DNA of 64,000 bases from JAJDNH01 sp964552395 (GTDB lineage: Bacteria; Acidobacteriota; Thermoanaerobaculia; Thermoanaerobaculales; Sulfomarinibacteraceae), in the NCBI GenBank assembly GCA_964552395.1, contig CAZKGM010000005.1, forward strand, positions 1-64,000, in the 5' to 3' direction. The notes beneath the pieces were generated by a model. It saw nothing but the letters and a program-made list of their open reading frames with translations, searched no databases and was not told the DNA's origin. The translations under genes were made by a program, and so were the position numbers. The first letter of the stretch is position 1, and every line of letters begins with the position of its first letter. This document shows positions 57,200 through 64,000 of the stretch, in pieces.

Positions 57200-58039
57200 A
57201 TGGCACTTCAGGGGTCCCTGTCGGAGCTTTCCCTACCGGACGTGATTCAGCTCGTCGCGGTATCGGGGAAGACAGGTGCCTTTCATCTGGTGAAGGAAGG
57301 TGTCGAGGGCAGCATCTTCCTCAAGGATGGTCAGATCATCGACGCGCGCATCGGCGAGCTGCAGGGCGAGCACGCCGTCTACGAGATGGCGATCTGGTCT
57401 GACGGCGACTTCGCCTTCACCCCGGGGGAGGAAGCCACCCAAGTCACGGTCAGGAAGTCGAACGCCAACCTCATGATGGAGGCGGCGAGACGGCTGGACG
57501 AGTGGCGCGTCCTGTCACGGCGGATTCCCTCGCTCGATCTTATCCCCTACTTTCCTGAAGGAGGACGGGGGCACGATCAGGTGACGCTGAGCCCTCAGGA
57601 GTGGATCCTGGTAACCAGGATCGACGGCCGGCGCTCGATCGATGTCATTGCCAAGCTCCTGCGCTGGGCAGCTTTCGATGTCTCCAAGCTCCTTTTCGGG
57701 ATGATCACATCGGGGCTCGTCGCACTGCGGGAGCCGGGCACGGCCAGCGGCGGTGAGCGGTTTGATGCCGGTCCGAGCCCCATCACACTGCTCGGCCTGG
57801 CCGAGAAGATCCGCAAGATGGCGATCGCGGTCATCGGTGACGGTGGCGAGCGGACAATTGAGAAGCAGTACCAGGCAATCCGCACGCGTGTGGAGCGCGG
57901 AGATGGATTCGATGCGATCCGCGAGATGGTGGATCAGCATGGCAAGGCGATCTCTCTGCTCAAAGGAGCCGACGTAGCGGCCATGTTCGAGGAACAGGTC
58001 CGGCCTTTGCTCGGCGAGGACGGTGCGGCGGCGCACTGA
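57200..58039 (+). CDS. DUF4388 (PATAN-like) protein
   Basis: The 279-residue protein begins with a DUF4388 domain (residues ~1-100: LQGSLSELSLPDVIQLVAVSGKTGAFHL, GSIFLKDGQIIDARIGELQGEHAVYEMAIWSDGDFAF). This domain is frequent in Myxococcota, Acidobacteriota and cyanobacteria and is linked to gliding or signalling scaffolds. The middle part (about 120-180) resembles a winged-helix repeat (LSPQEWILVTRIDGRRSIDVIAKLL). It starts 2 bp after tonB, so it belongs to the operon. Its place between TonB and a TPR protein suggests a link to envelope energetics; this is inference. Confidence 0.82.
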   Translation: MALQGSLSELSLPDVIQLVAVSGKTGAFHLVKEGVEGSIFLKDGQIIDARIGELQGEHAVYEMAIWSDGDFAFTPGEEATQVTVRKSNANLMMEAARRLDEWRVLSRRIPSLDLIPYFPEGGRGHDQVTLSPQEWILVTRIDGRRSIDVIAKLLRWAAFDVSKLLFGMITSGLVALREPGTASGGERFDAGPSPITLLGLAEKIRKMAIAVIGDGGERTIEKQYQAIRTRVERGDGFDAIREMVDQHGKAISLLKGADVAAMFEEQVRPLLGEDGAAAH

Positions 58040-58061
58040 GAATGTGACGGGAGGAACCGCG

Positions 58062-59279
58062 ATGGACAGGAGAGGACGCCGTCTACTGACGGAGGTGCTT
58101 GTGGTTGCCGTGATGATGGGATCGGCAGCCGTCGTGATGGCAGACTGGCAGGCGGGAGTGGCCGCTTTCAAGAAGAAGGACTACTCGACCGCCATCAAAG
58201 AGTTCCAAGAGGTTACCAAGACCAACCAGGACTTCGCCGGCGGGTACTACATGCTCGGTCTGGCGCAGAGCCAGGTCGGCCAACTGAGCCAGGCCCTCGG
58301 CAACCTTCGCAAGGCGGTGGAGCTTGACAAGGGCAACGCACAGTACGAGGTGGCTCTCGGTCAGGGCCTGGTGCAGGCCAATCAATACGGCGAGGCATAC
58401 GGGGTCCTCAAGTCTGTGGACCGGGCCAAGCTTTCCAAGGCGCAGCGGAGCCTGCAGGCGCTTCTACTCGCGAGCGCGGCGACCAAGACCAACCACGCCC
58501 AGGAGGCCGTCAACGTTCTCAGCAGGGAGGCTCGGGCAGAGCCTTCGAATGCTCGGATCCATCAGGCGCTCGGCGTAGCCTACAACGCCCTTGGTGACGA
58601 CGCGAATGCGTACCACGCCTTCGCCACGGCATATCGGCTGGACCCGCGGGACGAGGAGAGCGGACAGTCGGCGGCCTATGCCGCCGTCATGGCGGCTCGG
58701 CGCAGCCGGTCGGCCCAGGACAAGAGCCGGCTGTACGCGGAAGCGGGGACGATCGCGGAGCGGCTTGCTGGTCAGCACGGGACCTTCGAGCACAACCTCC
58801 TGGCCGGGGAGGCGTGGCTCGGCGCACGGGCCTTTGACCGTGCCCTGCCCTGGTTCGAGAAGGCAAAGCAGCAGCGTTCTCAAAACGCACTCGTCTACTT
58901 CTACATCGGCCAGTGCCACTCCTCGACCGCCAAGTTTGACGAGGCGCTGGGAGAGCTGCAGCAGGCCCTGAAGACGGGACCGGAGGGCAAGCTGCGGCGC
59001 CAGATCTACGACCAGATGGGGTACGTCTACGCAAAGCAGAAGCGCTACCAGAAAGCGCTTGACATGTACCAGAACGCCGGCAACAGCGCCAAGGTGGCTG
59101 AGATGCAGACGAGCATCAAGTCGCAGCGGCAGAACCAGGCCGCGGAGCAGGAGCGGGCCGAGTTCCAACGCAAGATCCGCGCACTCCTCGCCCAAGCGGA
59201 TGAGCTGGAGAAGCTCGGTCAGGTGGATGAGGCGCGTGCCATTCGCGACCAGGTCAAGGCGCTGCAGAAGAGCGACTGA
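58062..59279 (+). CDS. Exported TPR-repeat protein at the end of the exb-tonB operon
   Basis: The 405-residue protein has a signal peptide (residues 1-28, ending VVMADWQAG) and TPR repeats over most of its length: SAIKEFQEVTK-like units at ~35-100, NARIHQALGVAYNALGDDANAY at ~165-200, NALVYFYIGQCHSSTAKFDEAL at ~275-310, and QIYDQMGYVYAKQKRYQKAL at ~315-350. The C-terminus is a Gln/Glu-rich coiled coil. It is probably a periplasmic scaffold for the Exb/TonB machinery. GGGAGG precedes the ATG at 58062; a strong terminator follows. Confidence 0.82.
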   Translation: MDRRGRRLLTEVLVVAVMMGSAAVVMADWQAGVAAFKKKDYSTAIKEFQEVTKTNQDFAGGYYMLGLAQSQVGQLSQALGNLRKAVELDKGNAQYEVALGQGLVQANQYGEAYGVLKSVDRAKLSKAQRSLQALLLASAATKTNHAQEAVNVLSREARAEPSNARIHQALGVAYNALGDDANAYHAFATAYRLDPRDEESGQSAAYAAVMAARRSRSAQDKSRLYAEAGTIAERLAGQHGTFEHNLLAGEAWLGARAFDRALPWFEKAKQQRSQNALVYFYIGQCHSSTAKFDEALGELQQALKTGPEGKLRRQIYDQMGYVYAKQKRYQKALDMYQNAGNSAKVAEMQTSIKSQRQNQAAEQERAEFQRKIRALLAQADELEKLGQVDEARAIRDQVKALQKSD

Positions 59280-59300
59280 CAGAAGCGGTATGACTCTCTA

Positions 59301-59329
59301 GAAAAGGCGCGACCGAATCGCGCCTTTTC
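59301..59329. terminator. Bidirectional intrinsic terminator
   Basis: Perfect twelve-base arms (gaaaaggcgcga at 59301-59312 and its complement at 59318-59329) with a five-base loop carry A-run and T-run ends on both strands. It lies between the convergent TPR and ftsX genes; its last base overlaps the ftsX stop codon. Confidence 0.9.
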
Positions 59330-60186
59330 TATTCCTCGATGCCGAAGGTGGCATGGCGGGCGAGAGTGATCGCCGCCGTCGCGATTGGAAGAAGAACCGC
59401 CGCTGCGAACTGCGCCACGGTGACCCACCAGGGGACGGTCGGAGAACGCAGGCCGAGAACGCCCAGGACGCCAGAGCTCCAGATCGTCAGCAGGCGGGTC
59501 AGGCCGGAAGCCAGTCCCCCGGCCACGAGCCCGGTCAGGGCGACGACGACGAGAAACGGGCCGCGAACCGCCCCCTCTGCCGTGCCGACCAGTCGCATGA
59601 CGGTGATCTCATCGGCATGTCGGTACATCTCGAGGTGGACCCAGACTGCAGCCAGCAGGCCGGCCGCGGCGAGCAGAAGGAGTGAGGTCACGCCGAGCAC
59701 CCAGCGGACTCGCGTCAGGGCGGAGCGCAGCAGTGCGCCCAGGTTGGAACGCGGTCCGACGGCCAAGACGTCGGGGTCGTTCTTGAGGCCGGAGAGCGTC
59801 GCTGGGCTTGGGGCCAGGATCTCGACGAGCGGGGGCATGATCTCGAGGGAGCGGCGATCCATGATTCGTTCGAAGTACGGGAACCAGCGGGCCAGTCGGC
59901 TCGCCAGTTTCTCGGGCGGCACGACCTGGATCTGCCACTTCGGGTGTGCCGCGTTCTGGGCATCCACCCAGTGCTGCAGGCGCTGGCCGGTGACGTCGGG
60001 CCTGAGAAGCACCTGCACCGGCGCCGCCTCGGCCTCTGTGGCGACGAGGGGAGCGAGCCAGCGCTCGACCACCACGGTGAAGCCTCCGAGCGCGAGCGGC
60101 ACGGCGAGTGCCAGTGCGAGTGCGAAGCTCACACCTGCGCGGCTCCGGAGGATCCCCCAACCCTCGCTGACGATCTGCCGGATCAT
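59329..60186 (-). CDS. ftsX: Cell division protein FtsX
   Basis: The 285-residue protein has the FtsX layout: a cytoplasmic start, TM1 (about residues 20-40), a periplasmic domain (about 45-150), and three more TM helices (about 165-190, 213-240, 258-278). The motif HADEITVMRLVGTAEGAVRG precedes the third helix, as in ABC permeases of this family. With FtsE it regulates septal peptidoglycan hydrolases. The ATG overlaps the ftsE stop (ATGA). An earlier in-frame ATG would lie inside ftsE and was rejected. Confidence 0.9.
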   Translation of the reverse strand: MIRQIVSEGWGILRSRAGVSFALALALAVPLALGGFTVVVERWLAPLVATEAEAAPVQVLLRPDVTGQRLQHWVDAQNAAHPKWQIQVVPPEKLASRLARWFPYFERIMDRRSLEIMPPLVEILAPSPATLSGLKNDPDVLAVGPRSNLGALLRSALTRVRWVLGVTSLLLLAAAGLLAAVWVHLEMYRHADEITVMRLVGTAEGAVRGPFLVVVALTGLVAGGLASGLTRLLTIWSSGVLGVLGLRSPTVPWWVTVAQFAAAVLLPIATAAITLARHATFGIEE

Positions 60187-60851
60187 GGCGGCCAGATCCC
60201 ATCGTAGGCGATGGCCCCCCGCTGCAGCACCAGGGTGCGGGCGGGAATCGACTCCAGCAAGGCATGATCGTGGGTAGCGACCAGAACCGTAGCCCCCTGA
60301 TAGTTGATGTCGCACAGGAGGCTCATCAGCTCGGCAGCCAGCTCCGCATCCAGGTTGCCGGTTGGCTCATCAGCGAGGATCAGCCGCGGTTGGTAGGCGA
60401 GGGCGCGGGCGATGGCGACGCGCTGCTGCTCACCGCCCGAGAGGGCGTCGGGGAACGCGGACTGCCGGTGCTGGAGCCCGAGCCGCTTCAGGGTCAGGTA
60501 GGCTCGTCGCTGCGCCTCACGGGGCGGTAGACCGTGAAAGCGGAGCACGAATGTGATGTTCTCGAGCACGGACTTGCGCTTGAGGAGCTTGAAGTCCTGG
60601 AAGATGACGCCCATTGTCCGTCGGAGGTGCGGGAGCTCGTGCAGCGGCAGCGTATCGACCCGCATATCGTTCACCCATACCTCGCCCGAGGTTGGTCGCT
60701 CCGCGGCGTACAGTAGCTTGAGGAAAGTGCTCTTGCCGACTCCCGAGGGGCCGGTGAGGAATACGAACTCACCGGGATCGACCGCGACCGTCACGCCCCT
60801 CAGCACGTTCCTGTGGTCGAAGGACTTGTGGACCTCACGCAGGCGAATCAC
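60183..60851 (-). CDS. ftsE: Cell division ATP-binding protein FtsE
   Basis: The 222-residue ABC ATPase has the Walker A motif GPSGVGKST, the Q-loop in MGVIFQDFKLL, the signature LSGGEQQRVAIARAL, and Walker B LILADEPTGNLD. MIRLREVHKSFDHRNVLRG is typical of FtsE. It forms the FtsEX complex with the overlapping downstream gene product. The start ATG is at 60851, and the spacer to the divergent pgeF has no further gene. Confidence 0.93.
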   Translation of the reverse strand: MIRLREVHKSFDHRNVLRGVTVAVDPGEFVFLTGPSGVGKSTFLKLLYAAERPTSGEVWVNDMRVDTLPLHELPHLRRTMGVIFQDFKLLKRKSVLENITFVLRFHGLPPREAQRRAYLTLKRLGLQHRQSAFPDALSGGEQQRVAIARALAYQPRLILADEPTGNLDAELAAELMSLLCDINYQGATVLVATHDHALLESIPARTLVLQRGAIAYDGIWPP

Positions 60852-61106
60852 GCTGACGCCTTCACCGGAGATTCAGGGTCGTGCCTGCCGCCGACGCCAC
60901 GCGGCCGTGGCGGAGGCGGCGTCCTGGCTGCCAGGTGTCGGAATATCGAATGCTCTCCGGCTTGACTCGCACTCGCGGGCTCCTCACATGGCCGAGAACG
61001 GCGGCCCCGAGCTCCGCGGACGTGTGCTCGTCAAGACCGCCGCCTTGGGGGGGATTGTACCATTGGCGCAGCCGGTGCGACCGGCAAGCAGCGGTTGGAG
61101 GGGCGG

Positions 61107-61829
61107 ATGTGGCGCGCGGGACGGATCGGTGCTGAGGACGCTCTCGTCTGTGAGCTCGCAGGCGCGCACCTGATGTTCGGTCGCGGGCCGCGACGCGGTG
61201 GTGGTTCGCACGGCCACCGCGCGGCATGCCTCCTCGATGCCCTCGGCGACCGGGTGGCTGGGCTGCGCTGGGGGGAGCAGGTCCACGGGCGTGCTGTCGC
61301 CTCACTCTCCGCGGAGCCAGGCCGGCCCCTGTCCGGTCCGACCTGTGTGGGCCGATGTGACGGTCTGGTCACCGACGAAGCCGGTTTGGGGGTGCTGGTG
61401 TGGACGGCCGACTGTGTCCCGCTCCTGATAATCGGTGGGGGCGTCGTCGCGGCGGTTCATGCGGGGTGGCGAGGTACGGCTGCCGGTATCGTACCGGCTG
61501 CGGTCCGCAGGCTCGAGGTCGAGTACGGTGTCGAGCCACAGCAGCTCGATGCGGCGCTCGGGCCGGCAATCGGAGCCTGTCACTACGAGGTCGGACCGGA
61601 GGTCATCCGGGCCCTCGATGGGTGTGGGGTAGCTGCAGATCTGTGGCTTGCGGGGTCGCGTGTCGACCTCAGGAACCTGGTCGCCGGCCAGCTCGCCGAT
61701 GCTGGAGTCGACCCGGGTCGGATCAACCGTGTTGGTGGCTGCACTGCGTGTGACCCGGAGCTCGCCTCCTACCGGCGTGACGGAGCAGCTGCCGGTCGCC
61801 AGTGGTCGCTGGCCGTGCTGCGGCTCTGA
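61107..61829 (+). CDS. pgeF: Peptidoglycan editing factor PgeF (YfiH/DUF152)
   Basis: PgeF removes wrongly incorporated L-serine from UDP-MurNAc-L-Ser, protecting the cell-wall precursor pool; older literature calls the family a multicopper laccase or purine-nucleoside enzyme. The 240-residue protein has the metal site residues: WGEQVHGRAV, TADCVPLLI (Cys) and AAVHAGWRGTAAGIV (His), followed by GPAIGACHYEVGPEV. The ATG at 61107 has GGAGGGG upstream. Its last 61 bp overlap the 3' end of rlmN on the other strand. Confidence 0.9.
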   Translation: MWRAGRIGAEDALVCELAGAHLMFGRGPRRGGGSHGHRAACLLDALGDRVAGLRWGEQVHGRAVASLSAEPGRPLSGPTCVGRCDGLVTDEAGLGVLVWTADCVPLLIIGGGVVAAVHAGWRGTAAGIVPAAVRRLEVEYGVEPQQLDAALGPAIGACHYEVGPEVIRALDGCGVAADLWLAGSRVDLRNLVAGQLADAGVDPGRINRVGGCTACDPELASYRRDGAAAGRQWSLAVLRL

Positions 61830-62896
61830 TGGAGCCCCTTGAGCTGTCCGCAGGCGGCGGCGACGTCGGTTCCCTTCGACCAGCGCACAGTTACCGTAAG
61901 CCGGCTGCTGCGGAGCCGCTCTGCAAAACGTTCGATGGTGGCATCGTCGGAACGGGTGAGCCCGGGGAGGTGGATGGGGTCCTCGTTGAGCGGGATGAGG
62001 TTGATCTTGGACGGTATTCCGCCCACGAGGCGGCTCAGCTCGTCGGCCTGTGCGTCGCTGTCGTTGAGGCCGCGGATCAGGACGTACTCGAAGGTAACGC
62101 GGCGGCCTCTCTCCAGCGGGAAACTGCGGAGGCTGGCCATGAGCTCTCTGAGGGGATAACGTCTCGTGATCGGCATGATCCGTTCGCGGAGCTCCTGATT
62201 GGGAGCGTTGAGAGAGACCGCGAGCTTGGGCCTCCGCTCAAGCTCGCCGAGGAACCGGATTCCAGGCACAATGCCCGATGTCGAGACCGTGATGCGACGG
62301 GGGCTGACGGTCTCGGTTAGGACCTCCAGTGCGGCGGCAAGGTTGGGCGCGTTGAGCAGAGGCTCTCCCATGCCCATGAAGACGAGGTTGACTCTGGAGG
62401 CTTCGGTTTCGAGGTCGCGGAGCATCACCCGGTACTGGCCCACCATCTCGGCCGGCGACAGGTTCCGGCCGGCTCCGAGGACCCCGGTGACGCAGAATGT
62501 GCAACCGACGGCGCATCCGGTCTGGGAGGACAGGCACAGGGTGCTGTGACCGGTCTCAGCCATCGCTACCGACTCGACAGTCGAGCCATCCTCCAGCTCG
62601 AACAGGTACTTGCGTGATCCATCTCGGCTCGCCGTGAGATTGGCGACACGAGGATCATCGAGCGAGAACAGCTCCCCGAGCCTGCGACGGACGTTCTTCG
62701 GCAGGTCGGTCATCTGATCGAACGAGGTTGCGTTGCGGTGGACGATCCACAGCGCTACCTGACGGGCTCGGTATGGGCGATCGACCATGGGCGCGACCCG
62801 CCGTTCGATCTCATGAGAGCTGGAGCCGATCAAGGAGGCCATCTCCGGCCGTGGCAATGGGCCCTGGGACGCGTCGCGCTTCACGAGTCTGTCCAT
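61769..62896 (-). CDS. rlmN: 23S rRNA (adenine(2503)-C(2))-methyltransferase RlmN
   Basis: RlmN methylates A2503 of 23S rRNA, and A37 of some tRNAs, by radical SAM chemistry. The 375-residue protein has YRARQVALWIVHRNATSF, SQTGCAVGCTFCVTG (C-x3-C-x2-C cluster), MGMGEPLLN, VSTSGIVPG, LAVSLNAPNQELRERIMPI and the resolving Cys in DVAAACGQL near the C-terminus. The C-terminal ~20 residues extend past the usual end and overlap pgeF. ATG 62896 lacks a clear RBS; an internal ATG near residue 19 is an alternative start. Confidence 0.94.
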   Translation of the reverse strand: MDRLVKRDASQGPLPRPEMASLIGSSSHEIERRVAPMVDRPYRARQVALWIVHRNATSFDQMTDLPKNVRRRLGELFSLDDPRVANLTASRDGSRKYLFELEDGSTVESVAMAETGHSTLCLSSQTGCAVGCTFCVTGVLGAGRNLSPAEMVGQYRVMLRDLETEASRVNLVFMGMGEPLLNAPNLAAALEVLTETVSPRRITVSTSGIVPGIRFLGELERRPKLAVSLNAPNQELRERIMPITRRYPLRELMASLRSFPLERGRRVTFEYVLIRGLNDSDAQADELSRLVGGIPSKINLIPLNEDPIHLPGLTRSDDATIERFAERLRSSRLTVTVRWSKGTDVAAACGQLKGLHQSRSTASDHWRPAAAPSRR

Positions 62897-62975
62897 GCTA
62901 CCGGGTCAGGATCATGGCCAAGGGGTCGGTCGCAGCCGGGTTTCGAAGAGCGCATGGACGCTGAGTGGTGCGAGC

Positions 62976-63335
62976 TCAGCTCGGGTCGGCCGAAGGAGGC
63001 CTGCTCGAGGACTTCTTGGCCGAGCTCGGGGAGCGGTGCCGAGACGGTGAGATTCCCAGCGACGCAAGGAAAGCGGCATCCTGGAGGTTCATCCGGAAGC
63101 TGACCTTTCCCTGTCCGGGTTCGGCGTGAATGTGCAAGGATGCCTCCTCGATCTCGGGCTCGCCGTCGTTGCGGCAGGCAACCGAGGCCTCGAGCATCAT
63201 GACCGCTTCCCACCCGTGCTCGTGGAGCTGGCGCAGGCATCCGCGCACCTCGTCCGAGTTCACGACGGTTCCGTGGAGCGCCTGACCAAGGCGCTTGAGA
63301 AGCTCCTGCAACAGCTGTGTCCGTGACTGCTCCAT
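62976..63335 (-). CDS. Hypothetical protein
   Basis: The 119-residue protein has a helical N-terminus (QLLQELLKRLGQALHGTV), a central alpha/beta stretch (WEAVMMLEASVACRNDGEPEI, LHIHAEPGQGKVSFRMN), and a Ser/Lys/Pro-rich tail likely to be disordered. No family is recognised. It has the codon and amino-acid character of a real gene and lies 79 bp upstream of rlmN on the same strand. The ATG has AAGG directly against it, and a GC hairpin sits just upstream (63343-63370). Confidence 0.6.
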   Translation of the reverse strand: MEQSRTQLLQELLKRLGQALHGTVVNSDEVRGCLRQLHEHGWEAVMMLEASVACRNDGEPEIEEASLHIHAEPGQGKVSFRMNLQDAAFLASLGISPSRHRSPSSAKKSSSRPPSADPS

Positions 63336-63342
63336 CCTTAAA

Positions 63343-63370
63343 GCCCCCGTTCTGAGAACCTCTCGGGGGC
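63343..63370 (-). promoter_or_regulatory. GC hairpin immediately upstream of the 119-residue ORF
   Basis: Seven-base arms gcccccg (63343-63349) and cgggggc (63364-63370) flank a 14-base loop that itself contains TTCTGAGAA. On the minus strand it is followed by TTTAAGG and the ATG, so it could influence translation start or mark an attenuator. Confidence 0.3.
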
Positions 63371-63453
63371 CCCCCTCTCTTCCCTCAATGGTACACCAGG
63401 CAGAAGGCGTGGCATACTCGGCCACGGCCGCGATCGGGCCGCTTGGATGGTGT

Positions 63454-64000
63454 ATGGAGAAGCTCTCATGGGCACGGGAGACCAAGCTTGCGGGCGATGC
63501 CTCGTACCGCAGCTACGCCCGTGTGGTTGCCAGCTCCGGGATCGCGGTGATTCGAGTGACCTATCCTCCAGACCGTGTGGACGCGCTTGCTCGAGACGAC
63601 GATGTTCTTGCATGGCTGTCCGGGCGGGGATTCCGGGTGCCGCGCCGACTCCAGCTGGTTGGAGAGCCCAGACAGCTCTACCTGGAGGACCTCGGCGAGG
63701 AAGATGCCGAGCAAACCCTCCGACGGCGCGACGCTGGGCAACGCGGGGAGCTCATCGGGCGTCTTGCCACACCTCTGGCGACGCTGGCCGCGATTCCGCT
63801 CGACCAGCTGCCGGCCTGGAACCCGCCTCTCGGCTCCGAACGCTTGCGCGAGGAGCTGGCGGGCTTCGAGAGGTGGTTCTTAGGGCGTTTCACCGGCGTT
63901 GCAGCGAGCTCCGACACGGCCCATTGGCTGGACGATCTTGCGGCGAGCATCGGCCGTCACCCCAGGCGCGTGTGCCATCGCGACTACCATCTCAACAACC
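63454..64000 (+). CDS. Aminoglycoside-phosphotransferase-fold sugar kinase, AmgK-like, truncated by the window end
   Basis: The 182 visible residues show the N-lobe of an APH-type kinase (GDASYRSYARVV, IAVIRVTYPP) and reach the catalytic loop CHRDYHLNN, which contains the conserved His-x-Asp; the gene runs off the window. Relatives with this GDAS(Y/F)R opening include AmgK, the anomeric MurNAc/GlcNAc kinase of peptidoglycan recycling, which would fit the nearby mpl and pgeF. The ATG at 63454 was chosen; the frame is open upstream to 63388, so the start is uncertain. Other APH-family substrates are possible. Confidence 0.65.
   Translation, partial: MEKLSWARETKLAGDASYRSYARVVASSGIAVIRVTYPPDRVDALARDDDVLAWLSGRGFRVPRRLQLVGEPRQLYLEDLGEEDAEQTLRRRDAGQRGELIGRLATPLATLAAIPLDQLPAWNPPLGSERLREELAGFERWFLGRFTGVAASSDTAHWLDDLAASIGRHPRRVCHRDYHLNN

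Overview
The window is 64 kb of GC-rich chromosomal DNA from a Gram-negative, diderm bacterium. The evidence for that is a complete division and cell-wall (dcw) cluster with a meso-DAP-type MurE, a TonB/ExbB/ExbD energy-transducing set, a lipoprotein with a lipobox, and Mpl. The mix of BNR-repeat exported proteins, DUF4388, DUF1573, dense GTG starts and four-base overlaps suggests an Acidobacteriota-like lineage. That placement is inference, since no rRNA or marker search could be run. Two 100-N scaffold gaps (4437-4536 and 11269-11368) show that this is a draft, possibly metagenomic, assembly.

Layout. 0-7.3 kb: a large secreted BNR-propeller protein, small proteins, an Nramp-fold transporter interrupted by an assembly gap, and a membrane protein/ECF sigma/zinc-finger anti-sigma operon. 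7.3-12.7 kb is the accessory region: a decayed ORF, two copies of a ~140-bp direct repeat bracketing a glycyl-radical hydroxyproline dehydratase (hypD) and its activating enzyme, and a vapBC toxin-antitoxin pair with a palindromic operator. 12.7-28.3 kb: the dcw cluster mraZ-rsmH-ftsL-ftsI-murE-murF-mraY-murD-ftsW-murG-murC-ftsQ-ftsA-ftsZ. It is preceded by a sigma-70-like promoter and a four-unit MraZ box and closed by an intrinsic terminator. 28-37 kb: a TPR protein, mpl, a DUF1573 protein, then mtnA-tsaD-lepA-lepB and a small membrane protein. 37-44 kb: pyrK-pyrD-pyrF on the minus strand, a membrane-anchored alkaline-phosphatase-fold protein and polA. 44-52.3 kb: a five-gene minus-strand operon with its own promoter, encoding a PEP-synthase-like protein, a sensor kinase, a response regulator, a CBS protein and a SulP transporter. 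52.5-60.9 kb: a lipoprotein, yebC-ruvC, exbB-exbD-exbD-tonB-DUF4388-TPR behind a long structured leader, and ftsEX. 61-64 kb: pgeF, rlmN, a hypothetical gene and a truncated AmgK-like sugar kinase.

How the genes fit together. Envelope biogenesis dominates: precursor synthesis (murC-G, mraY), septal synthesis (ftsW, ftsI), divisome assembly (ftsL, Q, A, Z, E, X), peptidoglycan proofreading (pgeF) and recycling (mpl, probably the terminal kinase). Neither murB nor ddl is in the cluster. The most unusual pieces are the repeat-bracketed hypD module, the PEP-synthase-like/two-component/CBS/SulP operon whose transporter carries a ~140-residue insertion, an Nramp-fold transporter lacking both canonical metal-binding motifs, a dispersed structured intergenic repeat (three candidate copies), and the exbB leader.

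No tRNA, rRNA, CRISPR array, transposase or integrase was found.
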